From assembly GCA_039105265.1 (NCBI GenBank), contig JAPFFF010000005.1, positions 2,465,501 through 2,529,500 of the forward strand: a stretch of DNA of 64,000 nucleotides. The letters run 5' to 3'. Positions 10,245 through 19,101 of this stretch are shown in pieces. The position numbers and the translations under genes were made by a program. How positions within the stretch are numbered: the stretch's first letter is position 1; every line of letters starts with the position of its first letter. Below the pieces are notes generated by a model, which worked only from the letters and a program-made list of their open reading frames with translations, did not search any database and had not been told where the DNA came from. Origin of the DNA: Tritrichomonas musculus (lineage: Eukaryota > Parabasalia > Tritrichomonadida > Tritrichomonadidae).

Positions 10245-11618
10245 TTAACTTTTGTGTGATAATGCTGGAAGATTGTTTGTCGTTTTTTTCTTGGTTTTTG
10301 GTTCATCTTCACGAAACCAAGGATGACGACAAGCTTCATCAGCAGAAATTCTTTTCATGGGCCACCAATCCAAACACTTTTTAATTAGATCATAGAAAGA
10401 TTCTTCATCTGAACGTCTAGAATCTATTGCTTCAAGTCTAACATGTGTTCCACCTGGTACGTGAATTGGACTTTGAATCCGATAATTCATATCTCTGCGA
10501 TCAGTCCTAACACGACCACTTTTTGGTATCATTAGTTCTCGAGCACGTGTTGAAGTACGCAAAAGGTCCTTTGGAACCATTCCTAAGAAGTCAATATATT
10601 TTGCAAATTGCTCATTATCTGTACTTCCATTAAACATAGGCTTGCCATTGATAAGTTCGATCAAAAACAATGCAAAACTAAACATATCGCTTGATTTATC
10701 AACAGGAAGACCCATAATTACTTCTGGAGAACGGTATCGAAGAGCTTGCCTGTAAGGATCATAACCATAATTGACGAGTCTAACATTTCCATTTTTTTCA
10801 TATATTGAAGATGATCCAATATTTCCACATATAATGTTTTTGCTATGAAGATATCTGATCCCTTCAATGATTGGCCGTGCAATATTTTTAACATGATCAA
10901 TTTCAATTGGAGGAAAATCGATGGGACGATTTGGTGATGACCAAAAATAAAATGTTTTTGCGTATTCAACGACAGGTCTACCAAATTCTTCATAAACAAA
11001 GAATAAATGATTTCTAAATTCAAAATGATCTAAACTTTGCATTATATGATGCAAATCTGGATTTTCGATTAAATTCTGTCTCTCTACCTGGGCTTCTCCC
11101 CATACTTTCATTTCGAGCGTACTTATTAGAATTTGAATGACTACTTCTCTCTTATCTTTATGATCAAAAGCTGAAACAAAAGTACCATAATCGTCTTTCA
11201 TTATTGTTTTATGAATTTCATATCTAAAAATAATTTGATCTTTTGTAACAACTCTATAATAATGATAAATATCATCAAAAGGCTCATCAATACCAGAAAT
11301 TTTATTTGTAATAGTTCCAACATAATAAATTTCTGGATAATTTTTAATTTCAGAAACTTCATTTCTTGTCATTTCAAATTTTAATCTTTTTAACGCTTCA
11401 TCTGGACTTATTGGCGCATCAGTAATTACATGATTGAATAAAAAGTTTGGTCGTAAAGAACGTGCAGAAGCTCTTGGAGTAATAGTACGATTTGCATTTC
11501 CAGAATATGTTTGTTCGAATTTTTTTCTTTTCATAAATAATGCTCGAGGAGATCGTTCAGTTGCTGGTCGAGGGAGTGTAATATGTTGTGAATTTGTAAG
11601 ACATAAAGACAAATCCAT
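10245..11618 (-). CDS. DYRK-family (class II) pseudokinase
   Basis: 457 residues resembling DYRK2/Pom1-type kinases along the whole length. Before the kinase domain, residues 70-101 carry the DYRK-specific SPDEALKRL...SEIKNYPEIYYVG segment (DH box/NAPA region), followed by RYEIHKTI. The C-lobe has RYRSPEVIMGLP, DMFSFALFLIEL, FLGMVPKDLL and ISADEACRHPWF, all DYRK-like. Catalytic residues are replaced: the Gly-rich loop reads TIMKDDYGTF; the VAIK Lys is Gln162; the HCDLKPEN loop is CGNIGSSS (catalytic Asp to Asn266, Lys to Gly268, Asn to Ser271); DFG is NYG (Asp to Asn283). The activation loop is about 8 residues shorter than in active DYRKs. It therefore should not catalyse phosphotransfer and probably acts as a scaffold or regulator. 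The gene diverges from the DUF4476-like gene across 93 bp. Confidence 0.88.
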   Translation of the reverse strand: MDLSLCLTNSQHITLPRPATERSPRALFMKRKKFEQTYSGNANRTITPRASARSLRPNFLFNHVITDAPISPDEALKRLKFEMTRNEVSEIKNYPEIYYVGTITNKISGIDEPFDDIYHYYRVVTKDQIIFRYEIHKTIMKDDYGTFVSAFDHKDKREVVIQILISTLEMKVWGEAQVERQNLIENPDLHHIMQSLDHFEFRNHLFFVYEEFGRPVVEYAKTFYFWSSPNRPIDFPPIEIDHVKNIARPIIEGIRYLHSKNIICGNIGSSSIYEKNGNVRLVNYGYDPYRQALRYRSPEVIMGLPVDKSSDMFSFALFLIELINGKPMFNGSTDNEQFAKYIDFLGMVPKDLLRTSTRARELMIPKSGRVRTDRRDMNYRIQSPIHVPGGTHVRLEAIDSRRSDEESFYDLIKKCLDWWPMKRISADEACRHPWFREDEPKTKKKTTNNLPALSHKS

Positions 11619-11711
11619 TTTTTTATAAAAAAATTAACGGGAATTTTAAAAATTTTAACCGCTTAAAAATAAGTTATATAACCAGATTATCATTTAATTT
11701 AATTTTTTATA

Positions 11712-12170
11712 TTGAAATCCAAGAAAACTATTGCTGTTTCTGGCGGCTTGAAACTTAAGCCAAATCAAACAAAGAAACCAAAAAAGAAAAAAGCAGTAGC
11801 AGTAGCAAAACCTTTAGAGCTCCCTCCTCGTCCACCTAGAAAACCTAATTCATCTTTCAATTTTACAGAGCCTGTTCCTATCGACGATGATACATTAAAC
11901 GCGATCGCACTAAGACTGGCACGTTCCGACACATGGAGAGAACGGCAACAATATTTACACCCGTTGAAAAATTTTTATTTAACCTACGCCCAACTTTCGT
12001 TGATTGTACATCGACTTCTTAGCTTCGATGAAAGAATGAAAGCAATGACGTCTTTGAAAGATAACGTTCGTGATTCAGAACACGCTTTTTATTTGTTTTC
12101 GCAAAGCTTTGCTCTCCTTGACGAAAGAAAACAAGTTTCACAACTGTTTAATATACCGCTTACTGAATAG
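11712..12170 (+). CDS. DUF4476-like protein with basic N-terminus
   Basis: About 152 residues. Residues 1-45 are Lys/Pro-rich and disordered. Residues about 60-150 (TLNAIALRLARSDTW, then FYLTYAQLSLIVHRLLSF and FSQSFALLDERKQVSQLF) match the helical DUF4476 pattern, a domain of unknown function found in animals, protists and bacteria. The start is uncertain: the frame opens after a TAA at 11700-11702 and has no ATG before residue ~109. A TTG at 11712 lies where a start would be expected, about 20 bp after a TCATTT Initiator-like motif. Options are a non-AUG start, a hidden 5' exon, or a base error turning ATG into ATTG. The promoter is shared with the divergent pseudokinase gene. Confidence 0.65.
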   Translation: MKSKKTIAVSGGLKLKPNQTKKPKKKKAVAVAKPLELPPRPPRKPNSSFNFTEPVPIDDDTLNAIALRLARSDTWRERQQYLHPLKNFYLTYAQLSLIVHRLLSFDERMKAMTSLKDNVRDSEHAFYLFSQSFALLDERKQVSQLFNIPLTE

Positions 12171-12361
12171 AGACATACAAATATTTATATTGGTTTTTGT
12201 AAATTTTACTCATTTTGATTTCTCTTTTTTTTGCATTCAAATTTTCTGCTTCGTAATAAAAATGAAAGAAAGGGATGGGATAACAAACATCACAAAAAGA
12301 GAATATTTATAAATAAAATAATAATAAAAATAACAATTAACGAAGTAGAAAAAATTCATTT

Positions 12362-14821
12362 CTACTTTGTCTCAGTCTGTTTTGGTTGAGTGCCATCTTT
12401 TCCTTCTTCACTATCTTGATTTGTTACACTATCAACAATTGTATTAACAACACTAATCATACTATTTGCCAATTTTGCATTTTCTTGATCTTCTTCTGCA
12501 TTTGATGCATTTTCTTGTTCTTGTTCTTGCTCTTGTTCTTGTTCTTGCTCTTGTTCATTTGTTTCTTGACCTTGTTCTTCATTTTGAACATCTTCTTGTT
12601 CTTGCAGTTCAGGTGTATTCGAATTAGAATCCCCTTCTGTAGTTGAGTTTAATGTTTGCGATTGACTTCTGTTTCCTTTCCTTCCTTCATTTACTCTCTT
12701 TTTAAGTGATTCAATATCTATATCATATTTTTTGGCAAGCGCATCAATATCAATTTCACCACCTTTTCTCATCATTTCTCTAAAATCGTTAATTGCCGCA
12801 TGCTTTTGAAAATCAAGAGCTATTGCTTTATCTCTTTTCTTAATAGCCATTTCTTGTTTATTTTGACGATATTCATCAGCTTTCAATTGCCTTTCTTTAC
12901 TTAATTCTTCTTTCATTTGGATTTGAAAGTTTTTCTTATTTGCTTCAATAGTTGCGTTTTGATCACGAATCTTATCTTTAATTCTCTTCATTGCATAATT
13001 TTTGACCATTTCTTCTTGCTTTTCTTTTTGCACTTTAATTACATTTTCATCTTCAGCGGCCCATTTTTTCTGAGCTTGAATTCTCTTTTCTTCTTCTTCT
13101 TTCTTTTTATTTTCATTCATTTGAAGGATTCTCTTGTTCTTTTCTTTCTTTTGTTTGGCTTCTTCATCAAATTTGATTTGTCTTTGCCTTGCAATCTCAT
13201 CTCTTCTTTCTTGATCATGACGGTTTCTTTCAACAATTGCACGTATCCTTTCCTCATTTTGCTTTCTAATACTTTCTGCTGCTGAATGATGCCTTTCAAC
13301 TTGGATTTGACTTTTGGCTCTTTGTTTTTGAGCTATTTGGTCGCGCTTTTTGATATAATTTTCCATTCTTACTTTGGATTGGTATTCTTTTTGCTCCATT
13401 TCTTTTCGCTTTTCTTCAAGTTGCTGTTTTTCTTTCTTTTGGCGCTCTTCAATTCTTTGTTTTTGCTTGACCATATTAATACGATTTTGCTCTTTTATTT
13501 TCTCAAGCTTTTGAAGTTTTCGCTGCTCCATTTCTTTTGTCTGCTGTTCTTGTTCTTTAAGCCTTTTAACAATTTCTCTTTCACGATCTTTTCTAATTTT
13601 TTCTATTTTTAATCTTTGTTCTTCGGCCTTTTTTTGACGTTCCTGTTCTGCTATTTTCATTTCCTTTTGTTTTTCTTCTTTTTTCTCTTGTATTCTCATT
13701 TGGTTCTGGAGGACTTCTTCCTCTTGCTTTTCTTTCATCTTAATTAACTCTGCTTCTCTTTCTTTATTTTTTTGAATTATTGCATCTTCTTTTCTTTTTC
13801 TTTTTTCAGCTTCTTCTTTTTGCTTCTTTTTCGTTTCTTCTTCAAGAAGACGTCTCTTTTCTTCACGCATTTGCTGTAACTCGGCATCATCACGTAATGT
13901 TTGCTCTCTAACAAGTTCAGATACAAGGAGAGTTTCTATTTCGCGTTTTTGCATTCTTCGAACTCTTTCCATTTCTTCTTTTTCTTTGTTTTCCTCTTGA
14001 TCTTGATTATCAGGATTGTTACTTCCAGTATTGCTTAATGATCGCGATGATGTTTTATTTTGCTCATTTTGCTGTTCTTCATTGCTGTCAGCTGCATTAC
14101 TTTGGTTCCCTTCATTTTTTTTTTCTTTTTCGTTCAAAATTCTATCGCGCTCTTCTTTGACTTTTGAAATTAATTGATCACGTCGCTCATTCATCATTTG
14201 CATAACTTTTTCTCGGACATCGGGATAGTTTGGGTATTCTGAAAGATCTGATTCACTTGGCTTTTTTAACATTTCAGGCTCAATTCCAGTTGATTTAAGC
14301 GCTTTAAGAGTTAAATCATCTGTAAAATATGGAACACCTTCTGCTTCATCTATATTATCTATTGATAATTTCTGAGTATTTGATCTATTTTTACGTTGGC
14401 TAGAACGAGAATTGACAGGCTGCGTACTAGCTTTGCTATCATGAAGTGGTGGTAATTTGGATCTTGGAGAAGTTCCAGCTGAGACTCTTTCGTTCTCTCC
14501 TTGGTCAATAAGCGAGGTTGCAACATTTTCGATGACATCACTTACTTTTCCTTCATCATCATTAGCACTTTCAGATATTCCACTCCCTCCATTATTTTCA
14601 TTATTATTTTCATTATTGCTATTTTCTATTTGATCAACAATCGGAGTTGCTACCTTCATAATATCATCACCATTACCTAGTACTGCATTTCCATTATTTG
14701 CATTGTTTTCATCATTTTGTTTAACTTCGTTTGCGTTTTGTTCTTGCTCTTGATTATTAACTTTATCAGGACCTGTCAAAAACACACTACTTGCTTTTTC
14801 TAATTCTTCTGGCAAGTTCAT
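12362..14821 (-). CDS. Trichohyalin-like coiled-coil protein
   Basis: 819 residues, very rich in Lys, Glu, Gln and Arg. Residues about 1-170 are Asn/Ser/acidic and disordered; about 200-690 form an almost continuous charged helix or coiled coil rich in EEEKRK and RQKKAEEQR runs; then a short ordered-looking segment (EIDIDALAKKYDIDIESL) and an acidic C-terminus with alternating Gln-Glu. No catalytic domain, membrane segment or signal peptide is seen. Such proteins in flagellates are usually cytoskeletal (axoneme, costa or microtubule-associated), but no orthologue is recognised. The gene is divergent from the CFAP58-like gene with 378 bp between them, compatible with shared flagellar regulation. 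A TCACTAA Initiator-like motif ends next to the ATG. Confidence 0.75.
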   Translation of the reverse strand: MNLPEELEKASSVFLTGPDKVNNQEQEQNANEVKQNDENNANNGNAVLGNGDDIMKVATPIVDQIENSNNENNNENNGGSGISESANDDEGKVSDVIENVATSLIDQGENERVSAGTSPRSKLPPLHDSKASTQPVNSRSSQRKNRSNTQKLSIDNIDEAEGVPYFTDDLTLKALKSTGIEPEMLKKPSESDLSEYPNYPDVREKVMQMMNERRDQLISKVKEERDRILNEKEKKNEGNQSNAADSNEEQQNEQNKTSSRSLSNTGSNNPDNQDQEENKEKEEMERVRRMQKREIETLLVSELVREQTLRDDAELQQMREEKRRLLEEETKKKQKEEAEKRKRKEDAIIQKNKEREAELIKMKEKQEEEVLQNQMRIQEKKEEKQKEMKIAEQERQKKAEEQRLKIEKIRKDREREIVKRLKEQEQQTKEMEQRKLQKLEKIKEQNRINMVKQKQRIEERQKKEKQQLEEKRKEMEQKEYQSKVRMENYIKKRDQIAQKQRAKSQIQVERHHSAAESIRKQNEERIRAIVERNRHDQERRDEIARQRQIKFDEEAKQKKEKNKRILQMNENKKKEEEEKRIQAQKKWAAEDENVIKVQKEKQEEMVKNYAMKRIKDKIRDQNATIEANKKNFQIQMKEELSKERQLKADEYRQNKQEMAIKKRDKAIALDFQKHAAINDFREMMRKGGEIDIDALAKKYDIDIESLKKRVNEGRKGNRSQSQTLNSTTEGDSNSNTPELQEQEDVQNEEQGQETNEQEQEQEQEQEQEQENASNAEEDQENAKLANSMISVVNTIVDSVTNQDSEEGKDGTQPKQTETK
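12512..12556 (-). repeat. In-frame hexanucleotide repeat encoding poly(Gln-Glu)
   Basis: Seven-plus copies of a six-base unit (TTGTTC or TTGCTC on the plus strand). Two TTGTTC and one TTGCTC alternate regularly, giving an 18-bp higher-order period that suggests recent slippage expansion. Confidence 0.75.
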
Positions 14822-15199
14822 TTAGTGAAAAATGCTCAAAAACAGAGGAATTTTAAAACAATTTTTTTTTGATGATAAAAAAACGTCTAAAGTTTGTGTT
14901 GAAAATGATCGTTTAGCATCCATTTTTATTTAAAAAGTGAATATGTCATATAATTTATTTTCAATCTGAAGTAACGATTTCTTTTCCTTTTTAAAATTAT
15001 AAATAGTCATTTTTACAAATATATCGATAAAGTATTTTTAATATATAATTTTTTTTGGAAAAATATAATCTTTATCAATCAAATAATTGAAATAAAATGT
15101 TTATACATTTTTTATATAGGGAGATTTAGGAAATAATTCAATCAAAAATAAACGTAAAAATTTTAAAAATTTTATATCTTCTTCTTCGAAGACATTATT
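14822..15199. promoter_or_regulatory. Divergent promoter region of two coiled-coil genes
   Basis: 378 bp between the ATG of the 819-residue gene and the start of the CFAP58-like gene. TCACTAAA on the minus strand (14823-14830) abuts the left ATG and fits the trichomonad Initiator TCA-Py-T. On the right, ACATTATTTT precedes the TTG at 15200. An AACGATTTC word near 14973 resembles Myb-type recognition cores. No ORF is present. Confidence 0.4.
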
Positions 15200-18100
15200 T
15201 TGAACAAGGAAAAGTCAAAATTCTCGGAACTAGGAGAAGATTGGGATCTTCGATTGAGTATTAAAGAATCATTAAATCGTCTTAATGAGGAAATTTCAAT
15301 CGATGATTCTCAGAAATATAAAATCATACAATTATTGAATGAAATGTTTTCGTTATTTGAAGTCGTATACTCAAAAAATGTTGGTCTTATCAATATTTGC
15401 CAAACTATGAACGATGAAGTAGTTCATACCGCTTCACAAATTACAAAGAATTTATCAGACTTAGATGAATCACAAAGAGAACTGAAAGAACTTAATAATG
15501 ACTATCAAAATATTCTTTCGGTTGCTTCTGAACGACGTGATAGTTTGATTGATTCCAAAACAACGGTACAACAATTTAAAGAGCAAATTGTTGACTTAAA
15601 AAAAAATTTAAATTCAAAACGAGCAACACCTGAGTCAAACAGAAAACTGATTACAGACTTACATAATGAAATAAAATCATTAAAGCTTGAATGCCAACGA
15701 AATCAAAAAGAAACAAAAAGAATAAATATTGAGATTACAGAAAATTCAGATAATTTGAATAATTTAAATAAAATAATACAATCCTTTAACGCAGAAACAG
15801 AAAACGCAATTACTTTAATTAACGATTATGACAAAGAAAAAATCGAATTACACAAAATGAATGAAGAAACAAAAAAAGAGATAGATGAAGTTGAATCAGA
15901 AAATATAAAAATCGAAGAAATTCAACGTGAAGAGAATGAAAAACTCGAATTACAACGCGAAAAAATAAATACAGACGCATTTTCAAAATTACTTACAGAT
16001 TTTAACCAGCAAATATTAATTTTACAAGAAGAGAGAGATGACAAATTACAAACTATATCAAAAATGTCAAAACAATTAAAAAAAATAAAGTCAGAAAATT
16101 TAAATAAAGAACAAAACCGATTAAAAATATTAAATGAAATTCAAAAACGCGATGAACAACTTGAGCCTATTCATCAAACAGTAGATTCATTAAAGAAAGA
16201 ACGTGAAGCTTTTTTTCTCCAATATGGTGACATGGTTAAAAAATTTAAAACGACCCAAAACGACAAAAATGAATTAAGAATTAAATATAAAAAATTACAA
16301 GAAGAACGTTTTTTACTTAATTGCGAATTTTCCAGAAATGAAAGTGATCGTTTGCTAAAAATACAAAAGATTCAACAAGAAACGTATGATAATCAAATGC
16401 AAATTTCATATGTTCAAAGAGAATCCAAAAAAACAGAAGAAATCTCAAGGCAAGCAGCAGATACTAATAATGATATGACAAACGTTAAGAGAGGAATTTT
16501 TGATGACAGGAGGTATGCAAAAACAATCAATGATGAAATAGAAGATAAGTTAGTACAAAGAAAATTTTATTTATCGAACTATTTAGTTGAAAAATCAATA
16601 CTCGATAACAATAATCAAAAAATTGAATTATTAAATGAGCAAATTATTGAATCAAGAAAAAAAGGGGAACAACAAATCCAAATGATGCAAGCAGCCAAGC
16701 ACGAAAAAGAAACCTTTGCTAAGCAGATGGAAACAGTCCAAAAAGAGCACGACCAATTATCAACTCAATTCCAAGAAATTACAAATAAAGTAGATTTTCT
16801 TACCAATCGAATAGAAACACTAGTCAACCAAACCATTAAAGAACATTTTCTAAAGTCAGAATACAACGCAGCCATCAGCTACATCAACAAGATGAAGAAG
16901 AGGACTGAAAAAGGTATTAAGATCACCAAAAAGGTCATTTTCAACCTAATAAGCGAGCAGCAAACATTGAAAAAGATTATGGATCAAACCACGCTTGATC
17001 AACTTTCACAGAAGAAGCAATTGCAAATTCTAAAGACAAGTCAAGATCGAATCGTCAATCAGATATCTCAAAAAGTGAAAGAAACGAACGAAAAGAAGAA
17101 CGAGTTTTTGTCACTTGATCAGCTTCTAAAGAAAGGACACCAGGACTATTCAAACATCTTGAAGAAGATAGATTCTTTAAATAGAGAATTTGACTATTAT
17201 ATGAAAAAATCAGCTTTGCTTCAGTCGAAGATTGATCATTTAAAAGAATTGAAAGAAAATAAAAAGATTCTTGAGAACAATTTGATGATTGCAAAATGCC
17301 AATCAATGGCCCTTTTCCAAGAATCCAAAATCAAGATAAATCTTCATCGATGGAACGAGCTATCAGCCCTTGACAACGAGCGGATGATGCAGATAAAGTT
17401 TCACCAGAGGCTGAAGTCGAAACTGATCGAAAAATCTGAGGAATTAAAAAAATTGAATGACGAAAAAAACGAACTAATTGAAAAAGTGAAAGAAAGACAA
17501 AAATACGTTGAACGCTTCTTTAAAAAAAAAGTGACAGATTTAGAAGATGAATATGACGATGATGATGATGGTATCAATTTTGACGTTGACGACTTTTTCA
17601 TAACAAAACAAAATAAGACAAAAAGTGACATTTTACTAGAAGAAATAGAGAAGGCCAAATTTGAATTGAGAGAAAAATCCCGCCAAATTTTGGAAATGAG
17701 GGAAAAAATAGAGCTGCAGTCCCAGATGGTAATTGAAAACAGGGAAAGTGTGAAGGGCTTGAAAAAATTGGTCAACGATAGGAAATCAATTGAATTTCAA
17801 TTGAAAAGTGACATAAATGAATTCAAATCAAAATTGAGAAATAAAATAACAACTTTTTCTGAGGAAAAAAATGAATCAGATGAAAAATTTCTTCAACAAA
17901 TTGAAGAGAACAAGATGAAGGCAATAATAACCGTTCGTGGCGGCGGTTTTAAACCAAAACCGCCAAATAATAATAATCAGCAAATTAACGCACCTCGATC
18001 AAGCAGAAGAAGAGTCAGAAGAAAAGAGTCCCCCGAGTCCCCTCAAAGATGGCATAATGAAGAGACAGACGAAAGTGACTCTCTGATGCGAAAACAGAGA

Positions 18101-18490
18101 AAATTTAATGGAAATAATGGAAGAAAACCGTCAAAAAATACAGAAGAAATTGACCTTGACGATCAAAATGAAAATGATTATGTTGTGAGGAAAAGAAACG
18201 GGAGAATTATGAAATGGAAAAAACAAACTGATAATAATAATGAGGATAAGAGATACAATTATGATGCATTGAAAGAAAATGTTAATTATCATATTTATTT
18301 TGATAATAATGTTGATGCTGACCAAAATTCGGTGCTAAGGAGTCCTTCAAATGCACAGACATCGAGAAGACCAAATGTGAGAGAATTAAGGAAAAAGTTG
18401 TCGAGGAACGTCGCTGTTCCTGAAACTCCAAATTCAAGAAAACAGGAAAAAAAGAAAAAGAAACCTTTCAAGAAGAAAAAAACAAGTTAG
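15200..18490 (+). CDS. CFAP58-like flagellar coiled-coil protein
   Basis: About 1,096 residues, coiled coil over residues ~20-930. The best family clue is near residues 700-770: INLHRWNELSALDNERMM then HQRLKSKLIEKSEELKKL, which parallels the NVHRWRKLEGSD...QTLQKRLIAKTEEV signature of CFAP58 (MBO2 of Chlamydomonas, human CCDC147). The preceding segment, with QLQILKTSQDRI, KKIDSLNREFDYY and SKIDHLKELKENKK, also aligns in order with CFAP58. That protein is an axonemal component needed for flagellar beating. Residues ~930-1096 are a basic, Asn-rich tail not seen in animal CFAP58. No in-frame ATG exists upstream of residue ~48; TTG at 15200 sits at the expected start after ACATTATTTT. The family call rests on pattern recognition and would need profile confirmation. 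Confidence 0.65.
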   Translation: MNKEKSKFSELGEDWDLRLSIKESLNRLNEEISIDDSQKYKIIQLLNEMFSLFEVVYSKNVGLINICQTMNDEVVHTASQITKNLSDLDESQRELKELNNDYQNILSVASERRDSLIDSKTTVQQFKEQIVDLKKNLNSKRATPESNRKLITDLHNEIKSLKLECQRNQKETKRINIEITENSDNLNNLNKIIQSFNAETENAITLINDYDKEKIELHKMNEETKKEIDEVESENIKIEEIQREENEKLELQREKINTDAFSKLLTDFNQQILILQEERDDKLQTISKMSKQLKKIKSENLNKEQNRLKILNEIQKRDEQLEPIHQTVDSLKKEREAFFLQYGDMVKKFKTTQNDKNELRIKYKKLQEERFLLNCEFSRNESDRLLKIQKIQQETYDNQMQISYVQRESKKTEEISRQAADTNNDMTNVKRGIFDDRRYAKTINDEIEDKLVQRKFYLSNYLVEKSILDNNNQKIELLNEQIIESRKKGEQQIQMMQAAKHEKETFAKQMETVQKEHDQLSTQFQEITNKVDFLTNRIETLVNQTIKEHFLKSEYNAAISYINKMKKRTEKGIKITKKVIFNLISEQQTLKKIMDQTTLDQLSQKKQLQILKTSQDRIVNQISQKVKETNEKKNEFLSLDQLLKKGHQDYSNILKKIDSLNREFDYYMKKSALLQSKIDHLKELKENKKILENNLMIAKCQSMALFQESKIKINLHRWNELSALDNERMMQIKFHQRLKSKLIEKSEELKKLNDEKNELIEKVKERQKYVERFFKKKVTDLEDEYDDDDDGINFDVDDFFITKQNKTKSDILLEEIEKAKFELREKSRQILEMREKIELQSQMVIENRESVKGLKKLVNDRKSIEFQLKSDINEFKSKLRNKITTFSEEKNESDEKFLQQIEENKMKAIITVRGGGFKPKPPNNNNQQINAPRSSRRRVRRKESPESPQRWHNEETDESDSLMRKQRKFNGNNGRKPSKNTEEIDLDDQNENDYVVRKRNGRIMKWKKQTDNNNEDKRYNYDALKENVNYHIYFDNNVDADQNSVLRSPSNAQTSRRPNVRELRKKLSRNVAVPETPNSRKQEKKKKKPFKKKKTS

Positions 18491-18697
18491 ATTTGAATCT
18501 CGGTAATTTATTTGTTTTATATTGTATGTATGTATTTTATATTATTAAATTTTGTTTGTATTGTTTTTAAATATTATTATTTTTTTTTTTCCTTTTTTTT
18601 AGACAAATAACAATCAATTGATTGCACACTTGTTGTCATATTCTTAATATAATTCATTATTTGTTTTTCTGTCTTGTTACTGGAGGATTCAATAATG

Positions 18698-18758
<61 letters not shown>

Positions 18759-19101
18759 TTTGTATTCAACATAATGCTAGATAAATCATGATTCAATGAT
18801 CAAAACTAGTGTATTAAATTTAATATTATGTTAGAAATGTCTTGAATCATGCATTTGTTTTAGAATTGTCGAATACAAAGGAATTTAATAAGTCAACATT
18901 AAAAAAACCCATGATTTCAATAATGAGTGAATTCTTAAAAACTCATGATTTATCTATGAAAGCAATATAATTTGATAAAAAATCAGGTGACTCATTTCAA
19001 AACACTAATCCAAGATACATCCTTTTTATATTGATGTAATATAGACGATTTCAAAGTTCATTATCTATATAAAAAGAAAACAAAACATCAACAACTTTTT
19101 T
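18491..19101. other. Intergenic region with poly(A) tract and inverted repeats
   Basis: 3' flanks of convergent genes. It contains an A54 run at 18703-18756 and, directly after it, imperfect inverted repeats: TTTGTATTC at 18760 and GAATACAAA near 18870, and TAGATAAATCATGA at about 18778 paired with TCATGATTTATCTA near 18943. No gene is seen. Confidence 0.5.
18703..18756 (+). repeat. 54-bp poly(A) tract
   Basis: Uninterrupted run of A, the longest homopolymer in the window; its length is likely unstable and error-prone in assembly. Confidence 0.9.
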
